Below, in pieces: positions 26,437-36,196 of a stretch of 64,000 nucleotides of DNA. The stretch lies in assembly GCF_014205885.1 (NCBI RefSeq), contig NZ_JACHFB010000002.1:98443-162442 (forward strand), written 5' to 3'. Each line of letters begins with the position of its first letter. The first letter of the stretch is position 1. The notes beneath the pieces are model-generated. The model saw only the letters and a program-made list of their open reading frames with translations. It was not told the origin of the DNA and searched no databases. The position numbers and the translations under genes were made by a program. Source of the stretch: Borreliella californiensis (GTDB taxonomy: Bacteria > Spirochaetota > Spirochaetia > Borreliales > Borreliaceae).

Positions 26437-27180
26437 ATGATTTTTGAGAGAAAATTTTTAATTAAGTATATATATTTCTTGACGTCTTTAATTTTTTTTG
26501 AAATAATGGTTATTATTTTTGCGTCTCCTTATTTTTTGATTAGGTATATTAGTATCAATAATGATATTTCTCTTTCTAAAGAAGATATAATCAAGATTTC
26601 AGGAATCAAGCCCAATACATATTATCATAATGCTGATGTTAGAATGTATGAGGAGAATCTTAAAAAAGATTTAAGGGTAAAGAATGTTAAGGTTGATCTT
26701 AAGTTTCCTAATAAAATTAATATTAAAATAGAGAAAAGAATACCCGTTGCTGTTGCTTTAGAAAACGTAAATGGTAATATTACTTATTATTGTATTGCAT
26801 CAGATGGTGTAATTTTGGGGAAAAGTAAGCATTTGATTTATGATTTACCTATAATTAGCGGATTAGTTTTAAGTGACAATAATGTAGGAGATTTTCTAGA
26901 AGATAGAATGCTTAACGTTGTAAGAGGCCTTGATTATCTTAAAATAAATCAAAAATATTTGTATAATTTAATATCAGAGGTCAATTTTTTAAAATTGAAT
27001 TTCTATGATTATAATGTAATTTTGTATATTAAAAGTATATATAATAAAATATTGATAACAGTTGATATGGATTTAATGAATGTGATGCATAAAGTGTTTC
27101 TTGCGGTTAATTTACTTAAAGGAAAACCCGGCGTTATAGATTTAAGAAGTGGTGATATCATTTTGTTAGGAGAAAGTTAG
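26437..27180 (+). CDS. ftsQ: Division protein FtsQ/DivIB
   Basis: 247 aa, bitopic: a transmembrane helix near residues 8-32 and a periplasmic POTRA-type domain (ISINNDISLSKEDIIKISG, then LKKDLRVKNVKVDLKFPNK). It links FtsL/FtsB and the septal synthase to the divisome. The position right before ftsA, with its stop inside the ftsA start, supports the call. Confidence 0.88.
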   Translation: MIFERKFLIKYIYFLTSLIFFEIMVIIFASPYFLIRYISINNDISLSKEDIIKISGIKPNTYYHNADVRMYEENLKKDLRVKNVKVDLKFPNKINIKIEKRIPVAVALENVNGNITYYCIASDGVILGKSKHLIYDLPIISGLVLSDNNVGDFLEDRMLNVVRGLDYLKINQKYLYNLISEVNFLKLNFYDYNVILYIKSIYNKILITVDMDLMNVMHKVFLAVNLLKGKPGVIDLRSGDIILLGES

Positions 27181-28421
27181 TGTCTAGGAATTTGATAGTA
27201 GGTTTAGATGTTGGAACTTCAAAAATTTGTACTGTTGTTGCTGAGGTAAATTTAAATGATCAATTAGAAATAGTTGGAATAGGCACTAGTATATCAAGAG
27301 GAGTTAGGAAGGGAGTTTTAATAAATATTGAAGCGGCTCTTGATTCAATATCTAATTCTATTGAGGCCGCAGAGCTTATTTCAGGATGTGATATTACATC
27401 GCTTTCAGTTTCTATGTCTGGAAGTAGTGTTGAGGGAACCAATTCACGCGGTGTTGTTGCAATAAATTCAAGAACAAGAGAAATTAACGAAGAAGATGTT
27501 GAAAGAGTAATCGAGGCAGCAAAGGCAATTGTTATTCCAATGGATAGAGAAATTCTTCATGTTATTCCTCAAGAATTTATTGTAGATGGAATACCTCATA
27601 TAAAAAACCCAATAGATATGATGGGTATTCGTCTTGAAGGAGAGGTACACATTATTACGGGTTCTAGCTCTTCTAGTCAAAATTTAGTCAGATGTGTAAA
27701 TCGAGCTGGTTTTGCTGTTGATGAGGTTGTTCTTGGAAGTCTAGCTTCATCTTATGCAACTCTTTCTAAAGAAGAGCGCGAGATGGGCGTTTTGTTTATT
27801 GATATGGGTAAAGGGACAACAGATATTATTCTTTATATTGATGGTTCTCCTTATTATACAGGTGTAATTCCTATTGGTGTTAATAGAGTGACTCTTGATA
27901 TTGCGCAAGTTTGGAAGGTTCCTGAAGATGTTGCTGAAAATATTAAAATAACAGCTGGCATTGCTCATCCATCTATTCTTGAGAGTCAAATGGAAACTGT
28001 AATTATTCCAAATCTTGGAACTCGACCTCCTCAAGAGAAAAGTAGAAAAGAGTTGTCTGTAATAATTAATTCAAGACTGAGAGAAATTTTTGAAATGATG
28101 AGAGCGGAAATACTTAAGCGCGGACTTTATAATAAAATTAATGGTGGGATAGTTTTAACAGGTGGAGGAGCTTTATTTCCAGGTATTTCTAATTTAATAG
28201 AAGAGGTATTTAATCATCCTGCAAGAATAGGGTTACCAATGAGTATTAATGGAATTGGAGAAGAGCATATAGATCCCAAGTTTTCTTCAGCTCTTGGTCT
28301 GGTTCTTTATAAGCACGAGCAACAAAAATTCAATAAATTAAAGAAGGTAAGCAGTAAAGTTAAAAGGAAAAATAAAATATCTTCAAAGTTGAAAGGTTGG
28401 TTTTTGAAAGAATGGTTTTGA
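27180..28421 (+). CDS. ftsA: Cell division protein FtsA
   Basis: 413 aa, actin-like ATPase anchoring the FtsZ ring to the membrane. Phosphate-binding blocks GLDVGTSKICTVVAE (N-term), FIDMGKGTTDIILY and GIVLTGGGALFPG are clear. The C-terminus ends in a basic, amphipathic stretch KLKGWFLKEWF, the expected membrane-targeting helix. It starts at GTG 27180, AGGAG upstream, overlapping the ftsQ stop. Confidence 0.95.
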   Translation: MSRNLIVGLDVGTSKICTVVAEVNLNDQLEIVGIGTSISRGVRKGVLINIEAALDSISNSIEAAELISGCDITSLSVSMSGSSVEGTNSRGVVAINSRTREINEEDVERVIEAAKAIVIPMDREILHVIPQEFIVDGIPHIKNPIDMMGIRLEGEVHIITGSSSSSQNLVRCVNRAGFAVDEVVLGSLASSYATLSKEEREMGVLFIDMGKGTTDIILYIDGSPYYTGVIPIGVNRVTLDIAQVWKVPEDVAENIKITAGIAHPSILESQMETVIIPNLGTRPPQEKSRKELSVIINSRLREIFEMMRAEILKRGLYNKINGGIVLTGGGALFPGISNLIEEVFNHPARIGLPMSINGIGEEHIDPKFSSALGLVLYKHEQQKFNKLKKVSSKVKRKNKISSKLKGWFLKEWF

Positions 28422-28442
28422 CCAATCATGGAGGAAGTGTTA

Positions 28443-29642
28443 ATGAAAGATTATAATATGATTGATAGCCATACAAGAAGATTTGATTCTACTACAAATC
28501 CTACAATTCTTAAGGTGATTGGTGCGGGCGGAGGAGGTAGTAATGCTGTTAATCGTATGATTGAATATGGGGTAAGAGATGTTGAATTTATTGTGGCTAA
28601 TACTGATCTTCAGGCTCTCCAAACTTCTATTGCTCCCATAAAAATTGCTCTTGGAGCAAAAGTTACAGCAGGACTTGGTGCTGGGGGAAAGCCTGAGATT
28701 GGACAAGCTGCAGCAGAGGAAGATATAGATGTTATACGTAATCATCTTTCTGGTGCTGATATGGTGTTTATTACTGCTGGTATGGGGGGTGGGACAGGAA
28801 CCGGAGCAGCTCCAGTTATTGCGCAAGTTGCAAAAGAGCTTGGTATTTTAACAGTTGGAGTTGTAACAAAGCCTTTTAAGTTTGAAGGCCCTAAGAAGCT
28901 GAGACTTGCTGAGCAAGGAATAAATAACTTAAGGAAATCTGTAGATACATTGATCATTATTCCAAATCAAAAGCTTTTAACTGTTGTTGACAAAAGGACC
29001 ACTATTAAAGATGCTTTTAAGCGTGCAGATGATGTTCTTAGAATGGGTGTTCAAGGTATCGCAGGGCTTATTATTGAGCACGGGGAGGTTAATATTGATT
29101 TTGCTGATGTTAAAAGCATTATGCAAGGTCAAGGCGATGCTTTAATGGGAATAGGATATGGCAAGGGTGAAAACAGGGCTGTTGATGCCGCAACTTCTGC
29201 TATTAGTAATCCACTACTTGAAGAAGTTCGCATTGAAGGATCTAAGGGGCTTCTTGTTAATGTTACTGGTGGAGATGATTTTTCATTGCTCGAACTTGAA
29301 GAGATTATGGGAATAATCACGGTTAGTGTTGATGATGAGGCTACTGTAATATATGGGCATGCTATTAATTCAAATCTTGAAGATGAGATTTACGTTACAG
29401 TTGTTGCTACAGGTTTTGCATCTAAAAAACAAAAAGAAATTTCAAGTGCACCAGAAAATAATACCTTAAGCTCTAAAGAGTTTGATACTTTAATGTCAGG
29501 CAATCAAAATATTCCTTCTGGATCTTATGAACAACAAGATTCTTCTTTTGCGGCAAAATCCAAAAATGTTAATTATTTTGATGATGACATTGATGTTCCA
29601 ACATTTCTTAGAAATTTAAATAAAAAAAGTAGCGATGATTAG
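28443..29642 (+). CDS. ftsZ: Cell division protein FtsZ
   Basis: 399 aa, tubulin-like GTPase that forms the division ring. The tubulin signature GGGTGTG is in [16 protein letters not shown], the synergy loop in [12 protein letters not shown], and the conserved C-terminal tail DVPTFLRNL binds FtsA. I prefer ATG 28443, with GGAGG 8 nt upstream; the in-frame ATG 28428 (five residues longer) overlaps that SD and has none of its own. Confidence 0.95.
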   Translation: MKDYNMIDSHTRRFDSTTNPTILKVIGAGGGGSNAVNRMIEYGVRDVEFIVANTDLQALQTSIAPIKIALGAKVTAGLGAGGKPEIGQAAAEEDIDVIRNHLSGADMVFITAGMGGGTGTGAAPVIAQVAKELGILTVGVVTKPFKFEGPKKLRLAEQGINNLRKSVDTLIIIPNQKLLTVVDKRTTIKDAFKRADDVLRMGVQGIAGLIIEHGEVNIDFADVKSIMQGQGDALMGIGYGKGENRAVDAATSAISNPLLEEVRIEGSKGLLVNVTGGDDFSLLELEEIMGIITVSVDDEATVIYGHAINSNLEDEIYVTVVATGFASKKQKEISSAPENNTLSSKEFDTLMSGNQNIPSGSYEQQDSSFAAKSKNVNYFDDDIDVPTFLRNLNKKSSDD

Positions 29643-30335
29643 ATGAAAATTTTGTCGTTAATAATTCTTGTTAATTTATTTTTATCTTGCGGTAGTGAAT
29701 CTAAGGAAAAATCAAATCTTGGGCTTAGATTAAGAGAATTGGAAATTTCAGGCGGCGGATCTGAATCTAAGATTGAAGTTTATAAAGAATTTATTGAAAA
29801 AGAAGATAAAAATATTTTAAAGATAGTTAATTCTATCGACAAGAAAGCTAGATTTTTTAATTTAATCGGTCTTGAATTTTTTAAGCTTGGTCAGTATGGA
29901 CCTGCTATTGAATATTTTGCTAAGAATTTAGAAATCAATTCCAATAATTATTTATCTCACTTTTACATAGGTGTTGCTTCTTATAATTTAGCTAAAAATT
30001 TAAGAGTAAAGGATGAAGTTGAAAAATACATAATTCTTGCTGAAAATTCTTTTTTAAAATCACTTTCAATTAGAGATGATTTTAAAGATTCTCTTTTTGC
30101 TATTTCTAATATGTATGTATATGATCTTGACAAACAATTTGAAGCTAAAAATTATTTAAACAAACTTGATGATATGGGTGAGGACTATTTTGAGTTTTTC
30201 ATGTTAAGGGGTGCAAATTATTATTCGCTAGGTGATCTTAGTAATGCTATATTGTTTTATGATAAAGCTAGTAAAAAGGCTTCAACTGAGGAGCAAAAAG
30301 AAAGTGTTTCTAGGATTATGAGTAATTTGAAGTAA
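29643..30335 (+). CDS. TPR lipoprotein
   Basis: 230 aa. Signal MKILSLIILVNLFLSC ends in a lipobox (Cys16). The mature part has three or four TPR-like repeats (FFKLGQYGPAIEYFAKNLEIN, YYSLGDLSNAILFYDKASKKA). It starts at the base after the ftsZ stop, so it is coupled to the division genes. An envelope protein whose partner may be the divisome; unproven. Confidence 0.75.
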   Translation: MKILSLIILVNLFLSCGSESKEKSNLGLRLRELEISGGGSESKIEVYKEFIEKEDKNILKIVNSIDKKARFFNLIGLEFFKLGQYGPAIEYFAKNLEINSNNYLSHFYIGVASYNLAKNLRVKDEVEKYIILAENSFLKSLSIRDDFKDSLFAISNMYVYDLDKQFEAKNYLNKLDDMGEDYFEFFMLRGANYYSLGDLSNAILFYDKASKKASTEEQKESVSRIMSNLK

Positions 30336-30341
30336 TTATTT

Positions 30342-31289
30342 ATGATGAAATTGCTTTATATTGATAATTTAAAATTTTTAAAAGGTAAAGAAAAATTAAA
30401 ACTTTTTAATAATTTTGATTTTAATGATGTTATTAGATTAACTCAAAAGGATATTGAGTATTATCTTCAAAAATCATTTAGAAGATTGTTTAAGTTGCCT
30501 GATCTGAAATTAATAGAATTGCAAGAAAAAGTTATTCGAAGGACAAAGGCCAAAGTTGCTATTTTAGAGTCTAAGTTTTATCCTAATAAGCTTAAAAGAA
30601 TTTATGATCCTCCTTTTGCTATTTATTACAAAGGCAATTTGCCAAATTATTCTTCATTATCTTGGGCTGTTGTTGGTTCTAGAAAAATTAGTAAAACTCT
30701 TGCTGAGAGAACAAGGGAATTTTCTTCGCATCTTGCAAAAAATGGTGTTGAGATTGTTTCTGGATTTGCAATTGGAGCTGATATTGAGGCTCATATAGCA
30801 GCAATAAATGAGAATAAAAGAACATTTGCTGTTATCCCAACAGATATTGATAATATTTATCCTAAGCAAAATCGAAAATATATTTTTAAGCTTTTAGAAC
30901 AAGGTGGAGGAATAATTACTGAGACTTTGCCATTTGATAAAATTCAAAATTATTTTTTTGCCAAAAGAAATAGGCTGGTCTCAGGCCTATCAGATGCTAT
31001 TTTTATAACTTATGCGCCTTTAAAATCAGGAGCTTTAATTACAGCTGAACTTGGTCTTGACTTGGGGCTTGACATTTATGTTTATGATTTAGATTTTTGT
31101 GGTGATGGAGCTGTAAAATTACATGATTCTGGCGCGCAAGAGATAAAAACTGTTAAGGATCTTTATGCTTTATTAAATATTAAATATGTAGATTCCAATA
31201 ATATTAAAGATAATTCTAAAGAGTATTGTGATTATAAAAATGTATCTGATTTTCTTATTAAAGAACTTTTAAAAGAGGTATATAAATAG
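30342..31289 (+). CDS. dprA: DNA-processing protein DprA (Smf)
   Basis: 315 aa. DprA binds incoming single-stranded DNA and loads RecA in competent bacteria; many non-competent species keep it. The Rossmann-like core is seen as WAVVGSRKIS, VSGFAIGADIEAH and YPKQNRKY, then GGIITETLP and KRNRLVSGLSD. Natural transformation is not established for Borrelia, so its role here is unknown. It starts at ATGATG 30342/30345 and precedes hslV by 8 bp. Confidence 0.88.
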   Translation: MMKLLYIDNLKFLKGKEKLKLFNNFDFNDVIRLTQKDIEYYLQKSFRRLFKLPDLKLIELQEKVIRRTKAKVAILESKFYPNKLKRIYDPPFAIYYKGNLPNYSSLSWAVVGSRKISKTLAERTREFSSHLAKNGVEIVSGFAIGADIEAHIAAINENKRTFAVIPTDIDNIYPKQNRKYIFKLLEQGGGIITETLPFDKIQNYFFAKRNRLVSGLSDAIFITYAPLKSGALITAELGLDLGLDIYVYDLDFCGDGAVKLHDSGAQEIKTVKDLYALLNIKYVDSNNIKDNSKEYCDYKNVSDFLIKELLKEVYK

Positions 31290-31297
31290 GGGGTAAT

Positions 31298-31846
31298 ATG
31301 GACTTTAAAGGAACCACAGTTATTGCAATAAAAAAAAATGGTAAGACTGTGGTGGCAGCAGATGGACAAGTAACTTTTGGACATACTGTTTTAAAGAGTA
31401 ATGCTATTAAAATACGAAAATTGCTTAATGGAAGGATTTTGGCAGGATTTGCAGGCTCAACGTCTGATGCAATTACTCTTTTTGAAAAATTTGAAGAAAA
31501 AATCAAGGCAAAAGGTGATGGTTTGATTGACATTAAAAGGGCAGCTGTAGAGCTTGCAAAAGATTGGCGTTCTGACAAAATACTTCATAAGCTTGAGGCT
31601 ATGATGCTTGTTGCTGATTCTAACAATATTCTTTTGATTTCTGGCACCGGTGATGTTGTTGAGCCTGAAGAGGATGTTATTTCGATTGGTAGTGGTGGCA
31701 ATTATGCATATTCAGCGGCCCTTGCTTACATGGAGAACAAAAAATTAAGTGCTTTTGAGGTTGCACTTAGATCTTTAAAAATAGCAGCAAGAGTGTGTAT
31801 ATATACTAATTCTAACATTGTGCTTGAGGAGATTGAAAATGAATAA
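31298..31846 (+). CDS. hslV: HslV peptidase subunit
   Basis: 182 aa, proteasome-like threonine peptidase of the HslUV (ClpQY) protease. The N-terminus is MDFKG followed by TTVIAIKKNGKTVVAADGQ, so removal of five residues would expose the catalytic Thr. It starts with GGGGG upstream and overlaps hslU by 8 nt. It lies upstream of the flagellar operon. Confidence 0.94.
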   Translation: MDFKGTTVIAIKKNGKTVVAADGQVTFGHTVLKSNAIKIRKLLNGRILAGFAGSTSDAITLFEKFEEKIKAKGDGLIDIKRAAVELAKDWRSDKILHKLEAMMLVADSNNILLISGTGDVVEPEEDVISIGSGGNYAYSAALAYMENKKLSAFEVALRSLKIAARVCIYTNSNIVLEEIENE

Positions 31847-33185
31847 ATTAGAAGAGCACTATATAGTTCCCAAAGACGTAGTTACAGAGCTTGATAAATA
31901 TATAATAGGTCAAGACGAAGCTAAAAAATTAGTATCAATTGCTCTTGTTAATAGATATATAAGGTCTAGGCTTCCAAAAGAAATAAAAGATGAGGTAATG
32001 CCCAAAAACATTATTATGATTGGGTCAACTGGCATTGGGAAGACCGAGATTGCAAGAAGACTTTCTAAATTAATTAAAGCTCCTTTTATTAAAGTTGAAG
32101 CTACAAAATATACTGAGGTTGGCTATGTTGGTCGTGATGTTGAATCTATGGTTAGAGATTTAATGGGCATTGCAGTTAATATGGTAAAAGAAGAGATGTA
32201 TAGCGCTGTAAGAGATGATGCTTTGGTAAGAACAGAGGAGAGGATAGTTGAGAGTCTTTTTAAGGGATCTGGCAATTCTGAGAATATGGATCCAAATGAA
32301 ATAAAGGCAGAAGAAAAGGTAAAAGAGAAGCTTAGAAAAAAGCTTAGAGCAGGCGAGCTTGATAATACTACTATTGAAATACAAATTTCTAGTAAAATGC
32401 CATTTTCTACAATAGAAATATTTACAGGTGGTAATTTTGAAGAGATTGATATGGGAATTGGTGGTTTGTTGGGTAATATATTTGATAGAAAAAAGAAAAG
32501 AGAATTGAAGATTAAAAAGGCAAAAGAAATAATATTAGCAGAAGAGCTTGAGAAATTGGTTGATCATGAGAACATTTCAGATATTGCAAAATCTAAAGTT
32601 GAAAATATGGGAATTATTTTTATTGATGAGATAGATAAAATAGCTGCTAAGAATAGGAGTGGTAATGATGTGTCTAGAGAAGGTGTTCAAAGAGATATTT
32701 TGCCAATTATTGAAGGTTCTAAAGTTAATACAAAATATGGAATAGTTGATACTTCTCATATTTTATTTATTGCAGCAGGAGCATTTAATTTGGCTAAACC
32801 CTCTGATTTAATACCCGAGCTTCAAGGAAGATTCCCGATTAAGGTTGAACTTAAGAGTCTAAGCATAGACGATTTGAAAAAAATTTTAAAACAAACAAAA
32901 AATTCTTTAATAAAACAATATGTTGCGATGTTTAAGGTTTATAATTTAGATTTAAAGTTTAGCGAAGAGGCTATAGATAGAATTGCAGAGCTTACTTTTA
33001 ATATGAATCTTGAGAATGAAAATCTTGGTGCCAGAAGACTTCACGGTGTTATGGAAAGAGTGCTTGCAGATCTTTTTTTTGAAGTGCCTGGTAGTAAGTT
33101 GAAAAAATTTGAAATAAATTTGGACTATGTTAATAAAAAAATACAAATTAACGAACAAAAAGATTTAAATTATTATATAATTTAG
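31839..33185 (+). CDS. hslU: HslU AAA+ unfoldase
   Basis: 448 aa, ATPase that unfolds substrates for HslV. Walker A GSTGIGKTEIARR near residues 56-68 and Walker B IIFIDEIDKIA. I chose ATG 31839, with GAGGAG 8 nt upstream; the seven extra upstream codons are not family-like. The 3' end of this gene contains the promoter of the flgB operon: a fragment of about 400 bp from here is the widely used flgB promoter. Confidence 0.95.
   Translation: MNKLEEHYIVPKDVVTELDKYIIGQDEAKKLVSIALVNRYIRSRLPKEIKDEVMPKNIIMIGSTGIGKTEIARRLSKLIKAPFIKVEATKYTEVGYVGRDVESMVRDLMGIAVNMVKEEMYSAVRDDALVRTEERIVESLFKGSGNSENMDPNEIKAEEKVKEKLRKKLRAGELDNTTIEIQISSKMPFSTIEIFTGGNFEEIDMGIGGLLGNIFDRKKKRELKIKKAKEIILAEELEKLVDHENISDIAKSKVENMGIIFIDEIDKIAAKNRSGNDVSREGVQRDILPIIEGSKVNTKYGIVDTSHILFIAAGAFNLAKPSDLIPELQGRFPIKVELKSLSIDDLKKILKQTKNSLIKQYVAMFKVYNLDLKFSEEAIDRIAELTFNMNLENENLGARRLHGVMERVLADLFFEVPGSKLKKFEINLDYVNKKIQINEQKDLNYYII
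33176..33181 (+). promoter_or_regulatory. Candidate -10 of the flgB operon promoter (PflgB)
   Basis: TATAAT overlapping the final codons of hslU, 39 nt upstream of the flgB start. In B. burgdorferi the flgB operon is known to start from a sigma-70-type promoter in this region, so the motility genes do not need a special sigma factor. The -35 is poorly matched by eye (TTAACG is 22 bp away). Confidence 0.5.
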
Positions 33186-33219
33186 TTAAAAGCAATTTTA
33201 AACAGAGGGGGGTTTTAGT

Positions 33220-33627
33220 TTGAATGATTTTGAAAGGTCTTTAGATTTTTCACATAAGTATTTAGATGTTCTAAGTTTAAGGCAAAGTGTTATTTCTGAC
33301 AATATAGCAAATGTAGATACTCCAAATTTCAAAAGAAGTAAAATTTCTTTTGAGTCAGAGTTTGAAAAGGCTTTTTTAAATAAAGATAAAAACGATCTAA
33401 ACTTAATTAAATCTAGTGACAAGCACCTGTCTGGGTTTAAAAATCTAAAGTATTCAGATGTCAAGCCCCACAGAGTTCTTGACCATTTTTCAACTATGAA
33501 TAATAATGGCAATAATGTTGATATTGATTCTGAGATTAAGGCACTTGTACAAAATCAAATGATGTATCATCTTATGACCAATGTTCAAGCGCATTATTTT
33601 AAAAGTATAAATATTGTATTAAAATAA
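33220..33627 (+). CDS. flgB: Flagellar proximal rod protein FlgB
   Basis: 135 aa, subunit of the basal-body rod in the periplasm. Typical N-terminal flg_bb_rod region (LDVLSLRQSVISDNIANVDT). It starts at TTG with a very strong AGAGGGGGG seven nt upstream. It is the first gene of the long motility operon. Confidence 0.93.
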   Translation: MNDFERSLDFSHKYLDVLSLRQSVISDNIANVDTPNFKRSKISFESEFEKAFLNKDKNDLNLIKSSDKHLSGFKNLKYSDVKPHRVLDHFSTMNNNGNNVDIDSEIKALVQNQMMYHLMTNVQAHYFKSINIVLK

Positions 33628-33650
33628 ATTAATATCTTAAGGAATGTAAA

Positions 33651-34109
33651 ATGGGATTGTTTTCAAGCATTAATGTAGCTTCAACGGGATTAACTGCACA
33701 AAGGTTGAGGATTGATGTTATTTCTAATAATATTGCAAATGTTTCTACTTCTAGAACTCCTGATGGTGGACCTTATAGAAGGCAAAGGATTATTTTTGCA
33801 CCAAGGGTTAATAATCCTTATTGGAAAGGGCCTTTTATTCCAGATTATCTTGATAATGGTATTGGTCAAGGAGTTAGGGTTGCTAGCATTGAAAAAGACA
33901 AATCTCCATTAAAGTTGAAGTATGATCCAACTCATCCTGATTCAATAAGTTCTGGGGATAAAAAAGGTTATGTAGAACTTCCCAATGTTAATTTAGTTGA
34001 AGAAATGGTAGATATGATTTCAGCTTCTCGTGCTTATGAGGCAAATTCTACTGTCATCAATAGTAGCAAGTCTATGTTTAGAAGTGCATTAGCTATACTT
34101 CAAGGCTAA
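33651..34109 (+). CDS. flgC: Flagellar rod protein FlgC
   Basis: 152 aa, proximal rod. N-terminal block GLTAQRLRIDVISNNIANVST and the C-terminal LVEEMVDMISASRAYEANSTV are classical rod/hook family ends. ATG 33651 with AAGGA upstream. Confidence 0.94.
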   Translation: MGLFSSINVASTGLTAQRLRIDVISNNIANVSTSRTPDGGPYRRQRIIFAPRVNNPYWKGPFIPDYLDNGIGQGVRVASIEKDKSPLKLKYDPTHPDSISSGDKKGYVELPNVNLVEEMVDMISASRAYEANSTVINSSKSMFRSALAILQG

Positions 34110-34120
34110 AGGAGAGATTA

Positions 34121-34456
34121 TTGGTGAGAACAGATGCTTTTTTTAAAGAGAATAATGTCAATTTGGTTAAAAAAAATTCTTTGCATTTTGATGTGAATCT
34201 TTTTAGTTCTAAAAGTGATGCCAAAGACAATGATATTAAAACTTTTAAGGATGTTTTAATAAATTCGATTACTGATGCCAACAAAAGCCAATTAAATGTT
34301 TCTAAAGTTATAGAACAAGCTGTTCTTAGGCCTAGTAGCATTGATGTTCATGATGTTGTAATAGCGATGTCTAGGGCGAATATGAATTTAAGCATTTTTA
34401 AGGCCGTTGTTGAGAGAGGTGTGAAGGCTTATCAAGATATAATCAATATTCGTTAA
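34121..34456 (+). CDS. fliE: Flagellar MS ring-rod junction protein FliE
   Basis: 111 aa, adaptor linking the rod to the MS ring. The C-terminus IDVHDVVIAMSRANMNLSI matches the FliE end. The start is TTG 34121 or GTG 34124 after GGAGAG; spacing slightly favours TTG. It follows flgC by 11 bp. Confidence 0.88.
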   Translation: MVRTDAFFKENNVNLVKKNSLHFDVNLFSSKSDAKDNDIKTFKDVLINSITDANKSQLNVSKVIEQAVLRPSSIDVHDVVIAMSRANMNLSIFKAVVERGVKAYQDIINIR

Positions 34457-34470
34457 GGAGCCATAAGATT

Positions 34471-36180
34471 TTGAGCAATTTTTTTACTAAATTTTTTGTT
34501 TCAGCAAAAGGAATCTTCAAAAAAGCTAGTACGGTTCAGAAAATAGCCTTAGGATTGATTATTTTTTTTGTGATTCTTGCGCTTGTTTTTTTAATAGGGT
34601 TTTCTACTAAAAGACAAAGTATTGCTCTTTTTGGAGTTGAAGTTAAAGATCAATATCTCTTAGATAGAATATCGCAAAGACTTGACAGGGAAAATGTTAA
34701 TTATTTTTTGAGTTCCGATGGAAGAATTTATTTAGATGATGAAAAGCTTGCAAAAAAAATGAGAGCAATTCTTGTCAGAGAAGAACTTGTGCCTGTTCAT
34801 ATGGATCCATGGGCTTTGTTTGATATTGATAGGTGGACCATTACTGATTTTGAAAGAAGCATTAATCTTAGAAGATCTATTACAAGAGCGGTTGAACAGC
34901 ATATTGTAGCTTTAGATGATGTTGATGCTGTTAGTGTGAATCTTGTTATGCCTGAGAAAGCTCTTTTTAAAGAGTCTCAAGAGCCTGTTAAGGCATCTGT
35001 TAGAATTACCCCAAGGCCTGGTTCTGATATTATTACCAATAGAAAAAAAATTGAAGGACTTGTTAAGCTTATTCAGTATGCTATTGAGGGTCTTGAATCT
35101 GATAATATTGCTATTGTTGATAATAGCGGATCAATTTTAAATGATTTTTCTAATTTAGATGGAATAGATAGAATAGACTTGGCAGAAAAAGAACGCAAGT
35201 TAAAGCTTAAGTATGAAGCTATGCTTAGGGGTGAAATCGACTCTGCATTAAGCAAGGTTTTGTCAGTTGATAGATTTATGATAGCAAGAGTAAATGTAAA
35301 ACTTGATACTTCAAAAGAAACTACAGAGTCTAAAGAGTATGCTCCTATTGAGCTTCAATCCCAAGATCCAAAAGCCTCTTATAATACCAGAAAAGTAAGC
35401 GATTCAACTATTATATCTTCTCAAACTCAAAAAAAAGAATATCAGGGGCAAGGATATAGTCCTTGGGGACCCCCTGGGCAGGAAGGCAATACTCCTCCTG
35501 AATATCAAGATTTAAGTGATATTACTGGTAAATATAATGAGTCTCAAGAGATCAAAAATGTTGCTTTGAATGAAAAAAAATCTACAAGCGAAAAAGAGCC
35601 CGCTAGGATTGTAGGCGTTTCTCTTGGTATTTTCGTGGATGGCATTTGGAATTTCGTGTACGATGAGAAGGGAGATTTCGTAATAGAAAATGGAATGAGA
35701 AAAAGAGAATATAAGCCTATGGCATTAGAAGAAATAAAAAATATTGAAGATGTTTTGCAAAGTTCTTTTGAATATAAGCCAGAAAGAGGTGATTCAATAA
35801 CGGTTAGAAATATATCTTTTGATCGTATGAATGAATTTAGAGAAATAGATGAAAATTATTTTGCAAGTGAAAGGTTTAAATATTTTTTATTTATTGCAAG
35901 TATAGTATTTTCATTATTAATTTTAGTATTTACGGTATTTTTTACTATTTCTAGAGAGCTTGAAAGACGAAGACGTCTTAGAGAAGAGGAATTGGCAAAG
36001 CAAGCACATTTGAGACGTCAACAAGCCTTGATGGATGGTGGTGATGATATTGGCGTTGATGATGTTGTTGGTGGGATTAGAGAAGGCGATGAGCTTCAAA
36101 GCAATGCTGAGCTTTTGGCTAGAGAAAAGCCAGAAGATGTTGCTAAGCTTATAAGAACATGGCTTTTGAAAAACGCTTAA
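34471..36180 (+). CDS. fliF: Flagellar MS-ring protein FliF
   Basis: 569 aa with a transmembrane helix near residues 22-45 and another near 466-489, enclosing ring-building motifs in the periplasm (ESDNIAIVDNSGSIL block). The C-terminal cytoplasmic tail ends KPEDVAKLIRTWL, the known FliG-binding helix. It starts at TTG 34471 with AGGAG upstream. Confidence 0.95.
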   Translation: MSNFFTKFFVSAKGIFKKASTVQKIALGLIIFFVILALVFLIGFSTKRQSIALFGVEVKDQYLLDRISQRLDRENVNYFLSSDGRIYLDDEKLAKKMRAILVREELVPVHMDPWALFDIDRWTITDFERSINLRRSITRAVEQHIVALDDVDAVSVNLVMPEKALFKESQEPVKASVRITPRPGSDIITNRKKIEGLVKLIQYAIEGLESDNIAIVDNSGSILNDFSNLDGIDRIDLAEKERKLKLKYEAMLRGEIDSALSKVLSVDRFMIARVNVKLDTSKETTESKEYAPIELQSQDPKASYNTRKVSDSTIISSQTQKKEYQGQGYSPWGPPGQEGNTPPEYQDLSDITGKYNESQEIKNVALNEKKSTSEKEPARIVGVSLGIFVDGIWNFVYDEKGDFVIENGMRKREYKPMALEEIKNIEDVLQSSFEYKPERGDSITVRNISFDRMNEFREIDENYFASERFKYFLFIASIVFSLLILVFTVFFTISRELERRRRLREEELAKQAHLRRQQALMDGGDDIGVDDVVGGIREGDELQSNAELLAREKPEDVAKLIRTWLLKNA

Positions 36181-36196
36181 AAAGGTAGTAATTGAT

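Noticed and set aside
28440..28957. Antisense frames of 70-130 codons over ftsZ and similar ones over fts and hsl genes
   Set aside because: Their composition (Ser/Asn/Ile runs) mirrors the codon use of the sense gene; no SD and no family features.
31818..31838. Longer HslU start upstream of 31839
   Set aside because: The extra residues are not part of the HslU family, and ATG 31839 has a good SD.
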